This document shows positions 44,055 through 53,338 of a stretch of 64,000 nucleotides of DNA, piece by piece (the stretch's first letter is position 1; each line of letters starts with the position of its first letter). Location: assembly GCA_930367205.1 (NCBI GenBank), contig OV884009.1, positions 99,841,189 to 99,905,188 on the forward strand. The letters are read 5' to 3'. The notes below the pieces were generated by a model. That model saw only the letters and a program-made list of their open reading frames with translations. It did no database searches and was not told where the DNA came from. Source of the DNA: Acanthosoma haemorrhoidale (Eukaryota; Arthropoda; Insecta; Hemiptera; Acanthosomatidae). The position numbers and the translations under genes were made by a program.

Positions 44055-44205
44055 CCATTTATTATTTACGAAATCCGTGGTTTGGGGTAAGTTATTTGTG
44101 AAATTGATTTCATAATATTGCTTCGGCGTTACTGATCCGTCATTTGGCCTTGGTATGGATTCGGTGGGTCGTTGCTGTGTTGGCCTGTTCCTAAAAAATT
44201 CGTCT

Positions 44206-44510
44206 CTAGATAATTTCTTTTAGTTCCTTAATAATTCGATCCTTATCTTCTTCGATGTGATGTGCCCTATCGCTAACCGTTCTCATCAAAACCGTTTCTG
44301 GTCGTTCGTTTTTTTGAAATTGCGGTCGCTGTTGTTGGTTATTATATTGCTCTGATCTAGGTTTATTAAAATAATGAAATTGAGATTGAGGATCCCATGG
44401 TTGCCGATAATTAGGTTGAGGCTGATTATAATATGGCTGTTGTTGCCATTGATTATAGTTTGGTTGGTAACTATTTTTTGGTTTATTTTCAAATTTCCAA
44501 TTTTCAAAAA
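44206..44510 (-). pseudogene. Gypsy A gag C-terminal region
   Basis: From about FFENWKFENKPKNSYQPN on, a glutamine, asparagine, proline and tyrosine-rich stretch that ends in VLMRTVSDRAHHIEEDK. Element C carries a matching tail (SLRTVSSRVRYTE). The 24 codons at the start of the longer open frame (44511-44586) read element B in reverse and do not belong to gag A. Confidence 0.75.
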
Positions 44511-44524
44511 AAATTTTCAAAATG

Positions 44525-45143
44525 ATTAAAGAATCAGCTAATTGCCAAATCAAGCGTAATTGTCGAACGTCATAGATTTTTATCACAGAAGCAGAATTCT
44601 AATGAACCAGTAAATACATATGCAAACGAATTGAAAAAGTTTGTTCCTAAATGCCAATTTGTATGCCAGTGTGGAAAATCAGTCTCAGATATTTTCTTGT
44701 TGTCACAGTTTATTAGAGGCCTGAGCGATCAGTCGATGAGACAGCAATTATTACTACAGAGCCCTGGTACATTCGATGAAGCTATAACAAAAGCTCTGGC
44801 ATTAGAGGCATCTATCTCTGATAGCAGGGAAATTTCGGGAGAAAGGTCATATGATTCTTCAATTAATAGAGTTACAAGACCTACTGCACGCTTCCGACAA
44901 AAACAAACAATAAATTTTAAAAATCTTGGAATTGAAGGACTATGTTTTCGCTGTGGCCGTAATAATCACAACGCTAAAGAATGTAGAGTAAAATTCAACC
45001 AGATAAGGTGTAAATATTGCAAGAAAGAAGGACATGTTGAGAAAGTTTGTTTAAAAAAGCTTATCTCTTCCAAGAAAAATATTAATTCTGTTAATAATGA
45101 GGATGCTGATTCAAGTTCATTAGAAACATATGATGTTTACTAG
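44525..45143 (+). pseudogene. gag: Gypsy B gag, C-terminal half
   Basis: The homologous frame is open from about 44530 (NQLIAKSSVIVERHRFLSQK) through the annotated methionine at 44631. It has ANELKKFVPKC and FLLSQFIRGLSDQSMRQQLL (capsid C-terminal domain), then two zinc knuckles: CFRCGRNNHNAKEC and CKYCKKEGHVEKVC, both CX2CX4HX4C. It ends at TAG 45141-45143 inside the first copy of a 39-bp repeat. The other four copies have CAG at this place, so the stop is a C-to-T change in this copy. The 5' half of gag is missing. Confidence 0.88.
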
Positions 45144-45302
45144 ATAGATTCAAGTTCATTAGAAACATATGATGTTTACCAGATAGATTCAAGTTCATTA
45201 GAAACATATGATGTTTACCAGATAGATTCAAGTTCATTAGAAACATATGATGTTTACCAGATAGATTCAAGTTCATTAGAAACATATGATGGTTACCAGA
45301 TA
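45108..45302 (+). repeat. Five tandem 39-bp repeats in gag-protease linker
   Basis: Units start at 45108, 45147, 45186, 45225 and 45264. Each encodes the 13-residue unit DSSSLETYDVYQI in the gag-pol frame. The units are identical except for CAG to TAG in unit 1 and one substitution (V to G) in unit 5. The length is a multiple of three, so growth or loss of units would not disturb the frame. Near identity points to very recent expansion. Confidence 0.95.
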
Positions 45303-45827
45303 ATAGATATTTATGCTGAGCAACCTCTTCAAACAATTCAAGATGCGCAAAAATATTTTGTTAATGTCAAAATTGAAAACAAGTTACAAACCTTCGAAGT
45401 GGATTCTGGTGCGGGACAGACTCTGCTACCCAAGTCTATTTTTCATAAACTTCAACTTAAAGCAAAAATTCAAAGCACCAACATACGATTTAGGTCATAC
45501 ACATCTGAAATTGTGACTCCATTGGGTTATGTGGAAGCACTCGTTCAATACAGAGATATAGTATCGACAGAAATATTGTTTGTGGTTCCGGACGGATTTA
45601 CACCGCTACTGGGCCGTACCTGGATTCGACATTTGAACATTAAATTGCAAGATTTAGACAGCAAGAGTATTTCACCCCAAAGTGATTCTATAGCATGCGT
45701 AAATACAACAAATTTTTTACAAAAGATTTACTCGAAATTCAAATTAATTTTCGAGCAACGTGTTGGTTGCACTCCTAACATTCAATGTAATTTAAAATTA
45801 AAGAAAATTCAAAATCCGTATGTCTAA
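45147..45827 (+). pseudogene. Gypsy B protease
   Basis: Open in the gag frame after the TAG. The annotated methionine at 45399 lies within the motif region; the actual domain starts earlier, at KYFVNVKIENKLQTFEVDSG (D-S-G active site at about 45402). LLGRTWIRHL near 45610 is the second conserved box. The tail reaches the start of reverse transcriptase (KFKLIFEQRVGC) and ends at a stop produced by a one-base deletion near 45825. Confidence 0.85.
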
Positions 45828-45862
45828 AAGCAAGAGAGATTCCATTCGCTCTAAAAACAAAG

Positions 45863-48481
45863 GTGAAAGAAGAGCTTAGTAACCTTGAAAGAGAAGGAAT
45901 TATTACTCCAGTTCAAGTTAGTGATTGGGCATCACCGCTAGTTGTTATACCTAAGCCCGACGGGTCAGTAAGACTTTGCATTGATTATAAAGTAGCAGTC
46001 AATCCTCAGCTTCTTTCAGCGCACTACCCGATTCCTAAAATTGATGATATTTTAAGTAATCTTCGAGATTCTAATTTTTTTTGTACATTGGACTTATTCA
46101 AAGCTTACTTACATATTCCGGTCGATGAAGAGAGCGCTAACGTTCAAACAATCATAACTCATAAAGGAACATTTAAATTCAACCGGCTGTCTTTCGGAAT
46201 CAAGACTGCTCCAAGCGAGTTTCATCGCATTATGGACCAGATCCTGGCGGGTCTTCCTGGCGTTACAGCTTACTTTGACGACATTATAGTGCATGGTTCA
46301 ACTCTACAAGATTGTTACAATCGACTTTGTGCTTGCCTGGAAAGACTTCAATCTTACGATTTACATTTAAACCAAAAAAAATGCCAATTTTTCAAAACTA
46401 AAATTAAATATCTTGGTTACATTGTTGAAGGCAACAAAATTTCAAAGGATCCATCAAAGATTAAGGCTATTACAGAAGCTCCACGACCTCAAAATCAAGA
46501 AGATGTTAAAAGATTTTTAGGAATCATCTCTTATTATTCAAGATTCATTCCAAATGCTTCAAAAATTACACACCCAATTCGATTATTACTCCAGAAGGAA
46601 AGAAAATTTCACTGGTCTTCGGAGTGTGAAATCGCCTTCGGAACTTTAAAAAATGAAATGGCTAATGATAGAGTCCTAACACCTTTCAATCCTGAATTAC
46701 CTGTAGTTGTAGCTAGCGACGCTTCGCCGACCGGCATAGCAGGTGTGTTGTCTCATGTAGTCGATGGCATAGAAAAGCCAATTGCATTTGCTTCAAGATC
46801 ACTTTCAAAATCGGAAATGAATTATAGTCAGTTAGACAGAGAGGCTCTAGCCATTGTATTCGCCTTGAAAAATTTTTTTTATTTTCTATTTGGAAGAACC
46901 TTCACGTTGATTACAGACAACAAACCACTAAGTAGAATTTTTCATGAAGGTGCAAACCTACCAGCGATGACATCCGCTAGGTTAATGAGATATGCGGCTT
47001 GGCTTACTAATTTTGATTATAAAATCCAGCATCGACCTGCAGAAGAAAATGTACATGCAGACTACCTATCAAGAACGCCAATACAAGAAGAAACCACTAT
47101 AATTGAAGATGAAATTAATATGGAAGTTGACCTAATTTCTAATGAATGTGTTTACAGCATTTCGAATAACTCATTAACTTATAAAACTTTAGCAGAGGAA
47201 ACAGCTAGGGACGAAGAATTATCTAAAATAAAATGTGATTTGCTAAATAATGATTGCTATGATTCAGAATACTATTTACAAAATGGAGTAATTTTCAAGG
47301 GTCAGAGAATTATAATACCTCGAACTCTTCAAGAAGATGTATTAAAAGAGTTACACCACACGCATATAGGTATTGTGAAAATGAAGCAGTTAGCGAGAAG
47401 GTATGTTTATTGGAAAAATATTGACCAACAAATTGAAAATCTTGTGAAATCCTGTCAAGAATGTGCCACCATAAGGAAAAATCCAGAAAAAGCTCCTATT
47501 CATTCCTGGGAAGAGCCAACAGAAAATTTCGAGAGAGTCCATATAGACTATGCCGGACCATTTGAAAATCACCATTTTTTGTTACTGGTTGACGCCAAAT
47601 CCAGATGGGTGGAAGTGCGTATATCAAAAGAAGCCCCGACTTCGCAAGAAACAATTAAATTATTACAATCGATATTCTATATCCATGGATTTCCACGAAT
47701 ACTAGTTTCTGATAATGCAACCATTTTCAAGAGTGAGAAATTCACCGAATTCTGTGATATGGCTGGAATTAAACAAAAATTTATAGCTCCGGGACATCCG
47801 GCTACGAACGGATTGGCGGAGAGGAATGTTCAGACCCTCAAAAACAAATTGAAAGCAATGTCTAAATTGACAATGCCTCTGCAGACAAAAGTTCAAGAGA
47901 TACTTCTGCGCTACCGTTCAACGCCGTTAGCCTGTGGGAAATCTCCGGCAGAACTGTATCTCAATAGGAGAATTAATATAAAGCTAGATGCACTTAAACC
48001 ACCGATTAACAAGTCTGATTTATCTCCAGATAAGTATAAGAATGTTCGCCAACTCCAGATAGGAGACAGAGTACAAGCTAGGTGGTATGCAAATGGCAAA
48101 TCTTCATGGAGATTTGGCACTGTAATCAAGAAATTCGGCAAGTTGCACTACTTAATCACCTTAGATGGGGATGGCTACACCTTGAAGCGCCACATCGACC
48201 AACTGCGCCTCGTGTACGTTCCAGAGCAGATAAAGAATGACATTACTCCTAGTCAAGCTTCGCATGCTAAGAAGAAATTTACCTTCTCTGACAACGAAAT
48301 TAGGCAGCCAAGGAATTCTGCAACTCCCACATCACCATTTGAGCCTTCAACCATCACTGCTCCTGATCCAGTAATCACAGAGACTACACATCCGGCAGCA
48401 CAACCTGAATTCCAGCCTCTACGTAGATCCCAGAGACAACGTCGCGTTCCGGCTCACTTTTCTGATTATGTGCTTAACTAA
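45863..48481 (+). CDS. pol: Gypsy B pol: reverse transcriptase, RNase H, integrase
   Basis: An 872-residue frame with every catalytic motif in place. Reverse transcriptase: ASPLVVIPKPDGSVRLCIDY, TLDLFKAY and YFDDIIVHGS (about residue 137). RNase H: VVASDASPTGIAGVLSH near 284, REALAIVF and ITDNKPL. Integrase: zinc finger from HHTHIG to CQECAT (about 498-533), HIDYAGPF near 560, VSDNATIF near 615 and GLAERNVQTLKNKLK near 650 for the D, D, E triad. After it come an SH3-like region (LQIGDRVQARWY) and a basic tail with RRSQRQRRVPAHF. The frame is really open from about 45830; the methionine is incidental. It is made normally as part of gag-pol, and in this copy is one base out of frame with protease. 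Confidence 0.95.
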   Translation: MKEELSNLEREGIITPVQVSDWASPLVVIPKPDGSVRLCIDYKVAVNPQLLSAHYPIPKIDDILSNLRDSNFFCTLDLFKAYLHIPVDEESANVQTIITHKGTFKFNRLSFGIKTAPSEFHRIMDQILAGLPGVTAYFDDIIVHGSTLQDCYNRLCACLERLQSYDLHLNQKKCQFFKTKIKYLGYIVEGNKISKDPSKIKAITEAPRPQNQEDVKRFLGIISYYSRFIPNASKITHPIRLLLQKERKFHWSSECEIAFGTLKNEMANDRVLTPFNPELPVVVASDASPTGIAGVLSHVVDGIEKPIAFASRSLSKSEMNYSQLDREALAIVFALKNFFYFLFGRTFTLITDNKPLSRIFHEGANLPAMTSARLMRYAAWLTNFDYKIQHRPAEENVHADYLSRTPIQEETTIIEDEINMEVDLISNECVYSISNNSLTYKTLAEETARDEELSKIKCDLLNNDCYDSEYYLQNGVIFKGQRIIIPRTLQEDVLKELHHTHIGIVKMKQLARRYVYWKNIDQQIENLVKSCQECATIRKNPEKAPIHSWEEPTENFERVHIDYAGPFENHHFLLLVDAKSRWVEVRISKEAPTSQETIKLLQSIFYIHGFPRILVSDNATIFKSEKFTEFCDMAGIKQKFIAPGHPATNGLAERNVQTLKNKLKAMSKLTMPLQTKVQEILLRYRSTPLACGKSPAELYLNRRINIKLDALKPPINKSDLSPDKYKNVRQLQIGDRVQARWYANGKSSWRFGTVIKKFGKLHYLITLDGDGYTLKRHIDQLRLVYVPEQIKNDITPSQASHAKKKFTFSDNEIRQPRNSATPTSPFEPSTITAPDPVITETTHPAAQPEFQPLRRSQRQRRVPAHFSDYVLN

Positions 48482-48493
48482 GTCGCGGAGAAT

Positions 48494-48650
48494 TGTTGTG
48501 TCTATCGAACTATCGTATTTATCGATTCATCGATTAGGTGAAGTTGTTGTTACCTAAGGATAACCTTATTTCTTGTTCATGTTTTTTTAGTTATCAATCA
48601 TGTAATAAAGCAGTGTGCTCACTAAGTATTTGTTCTATTTAATTCAACCA
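48494..48650 (+). repeat. Gypsy B 3' LTR (boundaries inferred)
   Basis: Starts tgttgtgtctatcgaac, 13 bp after the pol stop and after a short purine stretch (cggagaat), and has a polyadenylation signal aataaa at 48604-48609. The right edge near attcaacca is where similarity to gag of element A begins on the other strand. At about 157 bp it is short. No second copy exists in the window to confirm it. Confidence 0.6.
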
Positions 48651-48654
48651 GTAC

Positions 48655-49180
48655 ATAATACTTTCCTTATAATCTTGTCCGTATAATCGTTGCACAATAT
48701 GAGATGCTTCATTTCGCAGTATGTTGTCTATATCTTCTAATGTTTTAAACGCTAGATAATGAATAAAGTAAGCACAGGATGTAGATGCTGTACTGCATGG
48801 TAACTAATTTGTCTATCATAGAATGTTATTTCATCGTACTTGCTTAGAACACTTGCATCAGCATAGGTTCGAGCGATGAGATCGCATCTCTTCTCAGTCA
48901 GTCAAGAGATATAATATAACGGGTTTTCGTTATGAAAGGGTTTAGCCGTGAGTATTTCCGATATCAACTGTTCTCTTGATCTAGAATCTTGATATTTACG
49001 CTTTAAAAAATTAAATAATTCTTCTTTTGATCTGAAATGTTTGTCGAAGGTTGCCGTTTCTGCATCACCTTATAGTTTTTGCGTGGCTTGCATAATAATT
49101 TTTGCGTTATTAATATCTTGATGGAAACGTAGGTGGGTGTTTTTCTGGGCAAAAAAGAGGGGCACTTATTTATTCGTGGT
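48655..49180 (-). pseudogene. Gypsy A gag, N-terminal half
   Basis: Minus-strand text in several frames gives AKIIMQATQKL, GDAETATFDKHFRSKEELFN, FLKRKYQDSRSREQLISEI, then SKYDEITFYDRQISYH and, near the left end, AFKTLEDIDNILRNEASHIV. This is a capsid-type gag of the 17.6/297 group. It is on the same strand as element A, in the right order to be its missing 5' part, with element B inserted between the halves. Confidence 0.7.
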
Positions 49181-49189
49181 AAAGGAGTT

Positions 49190-49970
49190 GGTAAAAATTC
49201 ATAATCTGAACTATCTTCGTCTAGTAATATTCCTAATTGTTCTATTTTCATGTCAATGTCTTTTTATATAAGATTCATGTTAGTTAGTTCCGTGTGATTT
49301 ATCGCTAATGCGTCTGCAAATAAGTTCGTTTTTCCCGCAATATGTTCAACATCAAATTCAAATTTACAAAGTTCCCCGATCCATTTCATGCTACTGGTGT
49401 GTGTTTGTTTTTTGGTAGAAGCGTTTCATTAATAGCATCTTAATTCATTAAAACAAATTTGTGTCTGTAGAGATTTGGAAATTGGACCAGTAATGTTAGC
49501 GTAGCTGTTTATACATTTGCGGTAATAACCTGTCATTCGTAAAAAATTTCGAGTAATCTTTTCGTCTTTCGTTCTCTTAAACTCGTAAGCTCTTTGAATT
49601 GTTTTAGGTGCACATTAGTTAGTCTATAAGGTATTCTTAAAAATTGAAAGTATCCATCCTCTGTGTTAAAACCTGTTTTAGATATTGAGTTATTGTCTTT
49701 TTTTATTTGGTGAAATCCAGATGCAAAGTCAATGTAGAAATTGTTTATGCTTTCTGTAATTTATCTAATAAGTCCTCAATATTGGTTAGCGGGTAATTAG
49801 TCTTTGATTGCAATTTGGTTTAGTTATCTGTAATATATAACCATTCGTACTTTCTTTATGCCAGAGACATCCATCCATTTAGGTACGATCCATACGCGTG
49901 AATGGTGAATTAATATGTCTGATTATATTATTTACTAACAATTTCTCTACTTTCTTGTTAATTTATTTTG
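49190..49970 (-). pseudogene. Gypsy C reverse transcriptase and RNase H debris
   Basis: Fragments in several frames. KFEFDVEHIAGKTNLFADAL (about 49300-49390) is the end of RNase H. Parts of the palm (GFHQIKKD...SISKTGFNTEDGYF, then FLRIPYRL) are visible at 49620-49740 in reverse, without a full catalytic box. Confidence 0.7.
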
Positions 49971-49976
49971 CTAATT

Positions 49977-50225
49977 TCACCAATTAAAATAATTTTTAGT
50001 GTAAGTTGGCACGTCGTTTTTAGTTAGTATTTTATGTTTTAGTAGGTTTGAGGTTCTTAGTTGTTCTTTGTCGGTTTTTATTATTTCTCCGTATTTTCTT
50101 ATTAGTTTTACTGGTTTGTCTATAGTTGGTTTATCAATATGTTCTTTGCGAATAAGTTTTTTCAATTTATTTATGATCGTCAATGTAATGAAGTTCATTT
50201 TCAGGTAACGTATGGTCCCATTCAT
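49977..50225 (-). pseudogene. Gypsy C reverse transcriptase leader
   Basis: An 82-codon frame with KKLIRKEHIDKPTIDKPVK and LLKHKILTKNDVPTYTKNY, clearly matching the leader of element A (IIRKEHIPKEIL...LLKHQIITKNENPIYTRNYR). Confidence 0.85.
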
Positions 50226-50295
50226 TATTATTTCATTTATTTCTCATTTAATTTCGATTTTTAATTGTTTCATAGTTTCGAATCCTAATAGTACA

Positions 50296-50583
50296 TTAAA
50301 TTGAAAGCAAGGGATAGATAATTGTACATTGTGTGCCCTTTGCTCGTCCTTCTGGAGTCTTCATTACAAAACCTTCGCAAATAATTTCACATCCTTCCAG
50401 TGAAGATGTTGGATTAATATAATTTTTACCAGCTCCAGTGTCCATTGCCCATGTTTTTTCTGAGTTATTGTTTAATTTAGGATCTAAGTCTGTATAGTTT
50501 AGTGTGAAGAAGTGGTTACTTTTTGACAGAACGGACTGGCCTACGTCTAAAAAGTCATTCAGATTTGTTTGTAAGTTACTCAA
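50296..50583 (-). pseudogene. Gypsy C protease
   Basis: A 95-codon frame with HFFTLNYTDLDPKLNNNSEK and TWAMDTGAGKNYINP, the D-T-G active site. The second protease box follows out of frame at about 50240-50300 (complement of cgaatcctaatagtac). Confidence 0.85.
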
Positions 50584-50589
50584 TTTGTT

Positions 50590-51494
50590 TTGTCAGTCTA
50601 GTATTTGTTGATCTTGTTTCGGTATAGCGTACCCGACTGCTAACAGTTCTCAGTGATACTGTTTGGTTTTCGCATTGTTGCCGATTAGGGTTGAAATATC
50701 TCCTCCTTTGTTCATGGGGTTTCGATGATTGATTGTATTGTAAGTTGTCATTTCGTTTAATGTGTTGATGGTTTTTATGCGGTTGACGGTATTCCTGTAG
50801 TTGTGTTTATCTATACTCTTGAAATTGAGTTTGCTGATATCTGTCATTGTTACATTGTCTCTCTGCTGGCCGATAGTTAGGATCAAAGTTCCTTCCTTTC
50901 TAATTAGAGTTAGTCCATCTAGTTTCTGTACTTCTAGTAGTTTTGTTACTTTAGTGTGTATTAACAGTTAGTTCTTTTGGTTTCTTCACTCAATAACATG
51001 TTTGCCATAAATTTCTTGTTCTTTTAGTTCTTCCATTAAACAGTCATTGGTATAGATTCTACCATGTAATTCACCCCTCATAATAGTCAATTTAGCAATA
51101 TGACTGACAGGATGTTCGTTACTAGTGAGTAGAGTTTCGTAACTTTCGGAAATTGTCTGCTGAGTCGTTTTATTGCCTCTAATTTTTTTTAAAGACTTTT
51201 ACTTACACTCCAATACTTGTGTAATTTTGTCTTCCATTATTTTCTCCTTTTCCTACTAGTTTATTAGTCGCTTGATCTAGTAGTTCTCGCGCATTATATT
51301 ATCGGTTGAGGTTGTCTGTAGTGCAAGTTTTATTTACTTCTAAGTTAATTTGGTTAATAAATCGCATTTATTGCCCGAGAGAGCCATCAAATTCTGGTAT
51401 AAGTTTATAGTCAGAAGGACCTATCGTTTAATTATTCATATTTTCAGTTGTATCAATTTGTCTTATTTCGTTAAGTCTGTCTGTAACAAAAGCC
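50590..51494 (-). pseudogene. Gypsy C gag, decayed
   Basis: Read on the minus strand from a methionine near 51494 (MAFVTDRLNEIRQIDTTEN) it goes on to YKLIPEFDGSLGQ and RFINQINLEVNK. Further fragments are ESYETLLTSNEHPVSHIAKL and RGELHGRIYTNDCLMEELKE, then an asparagine/glutamine-rich tail and SLRTVSSRVRYTETR like gag A. Stops occur every 20-60 residues. Confidence 0.75.
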
Positions 51495-52373
51495 ATGTAA
51501 GTATGTGTAGAATATATTGAACAATATTTATATATTATAAAGTGGGTTAAAATGGTTTGACAGTCCTGGACCTTTCGCTGTCACCTGTCTTTCCTATATT
51601 AATTTACAATTTTTTTTTTCTATATTTTACTCCATCCTGCTATATGTTTCTATTATTCTGTATAATTATTGTTCATTTGCTTGAGCATTTGAGATGTTAA
51701 CAAATTGCATAGTGTTAAAAAATTAAGTTAACTTTCGTTTTCTTGAATTTGAGTTTTTTATGTACTGCGTTTCATAACTAATAACGTAAACTTAAACCCT
51801 TCACCTTGGTAAACTTCTTTTTTAAATTAAGAAATATATTCCAGACGCAGCAAACTGGACCAATTAGCGGATCTGAAAATGTAAAAATACGCGTCCTTAA
51901 ACGCGTCATCTGGTGGAGCACCCTGGAACTAGACGGCCTATGGGCCAGTGGATTCATTCTGTTTTTTCACTGGTTGCGTTCATCTGTGTCAATGGAACCC
52001 GATTTCTGCTATCGTACTCTACAGCTTACAATTCGTTAAACAGTTATATCATATTAAAAACATTGTGATTCTGTTATGGATTCGTATCTGGCTATCTTCT
52101 ATACTCCATCTCCCAGATCTGATGTGGGATGAAGTGACAGTCTCTGGGAGATGTAACTAAAGCGGGACCAATTATCAATGTTTTTTTTCTAGCGTTTTCC
52201 AAAGCAAAAAGTAAATCATTTTTTGATGTAATGAATAAACTGCTTTTATGCCTGTTCCGTTTTCTTTTATTTATTTTGTATTACTTTGTTGGAAGGGTAA
52301 AAGGGAAGGTCATACTCATTCAGATCAGAACAATTTAGATTCAACTAAGTAGCTTACAAACTAGAATGGAGGG
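51495..52373. other. Unassigned DNA
   Basis: AT-rich with a GC-richer patch at 51840-52160 that holds short plus-strand frames of 70-77 codons without motif. It may include the unrecognised 5' LTR of element C. Confidence 0.35.
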
Positions 52374-53338
52374 TGTCGGGTTGTCACGAGGGGGGTCCCT
52401 AGTTACCCTAGCCATGGTGACGAAGTGAGGGTTGATTAGGCCGATGTGGATTGATTAGGCAGAGGGTGGGGTCTGACAAGGCCGGACTAAAACATAGCGA
52501 GGTTAGGAAGAGAGATGCAGAGGTTTTCATAAATGAGAAGGCCAGATCTTGAACCTGGACAATCGTTTCATGACGGTCTTACTATCTGACTCCATATTTG
52601 ATAGGCATGTGCCCCGACAATGCACTATGTTCAGGAGAAGAGGTATAGGGTAGGTAGTGTAGGTAGTTTGTGTGGTCTTGGAATGGCCATGAATTCGCAC
52701 TTGGTATCTGAGGGTAGGTGAAATCCGTCCGGATCACAAAGGCTAGTGTGAACCGGAGAGAGGCAGACTGGATTGCCGCAGGATTGCTGCTAGGAACATT
52801 TGCAGGGCCACGGCAACCGTTGTCCGCGAGGGAGAGGTCTCTCCCAAGGAGCAGAGAATCACACTAGGAGAGTGTGGGGTCTGACAAGGCCGGACTAAAA
52901 CATAGCGAGGTTAGGAAGAGATATGCAGAGGTTTTCTTAAATGAGAAAGCCAAGTCTTGAACATCAGCGCAGCCGCATGTCATCAGTGAGCGAGTCGTCG
53001 GGAGAATGATTTACAGGCCCAAACCCTGGGTCTTATATACCCAGCTGGCTTCGTTAGTAACCAATCATATTAGGTTTTATTGTACCCAATGCCAGCTCAG
53101 TATGCGGTGGCCCTTTGTTCTCGGCAGCTGTAGGCCTGGCCTGGTCTGGGTCCCTACCTGTTATGGGTAGCGGGCGAGGGTCCCCAGCCTCTAACTAATT
53201 GATTTGCAGCTGCGCCTTTTATTGTTTACAATATTTACAATGATTTATGGTTTGGTAATGTTATTTGCATTTGTTTAAATTAATTTATAATATATATACC
53301 ATAGGGTGATTTATCTTATATAGTAAACGGTCGCTACA
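52374..53338 (-). repeat. Candidate solo LTR, dispersed family G
   Basis: Bounded by tgtcgggttgtcacgagg at 52374 and cggtcgctaca ending at 53338, so on the minus strand it runs TGTAGCGACCG ... CCCGACA. A TATA box (gtatataaga) lies at 53031-53040 on the minus strand. Downstream it contains all the blocks shared with 23.3 kb and 41.4-41.8 kb. A 90-bp segment is present twice inside (see separate entry). A clean target duplication is not visible, so the edges are uncertain. Confidence 0.55.
52466..52962 (-). repeat. 90-bp direct duplication inside LTR block
   Basis: gtggggtctgacaaggccgg and the following 70 bp occur at 52466-52555 and again at 52874-52962, with about 92% identity by eye. The distance between copies is 408 bp, and the intervening part is what 23.3 kb shares. 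Confidence 0.85.

Larger units (their letters stand above)
42345..44510 (-). mobile_element. Gypsy element A, pol and gag end (minus strand)
   Basis: A run of decayed frames in the order gag C-terminus, protease, reverse transcriptase and RNase H, lacking integrase and LTR on the left. Its gag N-terminal part appears to be at 48.66-49.18 kb, on the other side of plus-strand element B. Sequence style (RT with FGLCNAPPTFQRMIN and MAYVDDI) puts it with 17.6/297-like gypsy elements. Confidence 0.85.
44525..48650 (+). mobile_element. Gypsy element B (plus strand), 5'-truncated
   Basis: A 4.1-kb element with gag (from within the capsid), zinc knuckles, protease, reverse transcriptase, RNase H, integrase and a short 3' LTR. 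There is no 5' LTR or gag start. It lies inside gag of element A. Only two defects are visible in the remaining reading frame: a TAG in a tandem repeat and a one-base deletion near 45825. The relatives by sequence style are K02A2.6-like gypsy elements. Confidence 0.88.
49190..51494 (-). mobile_element. Gypsy element C (minus strand), highly decayed
   Basis: A second 17.6/297-like element. It keeps the order gag (50.65-51.49), protease, reverse transcriptase and RNase H end, with many stops and gaps. No LTR is recognised. It ends on the left just after the RNase H end, where the gag fragment of element A starts. Confidence 0.8.
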
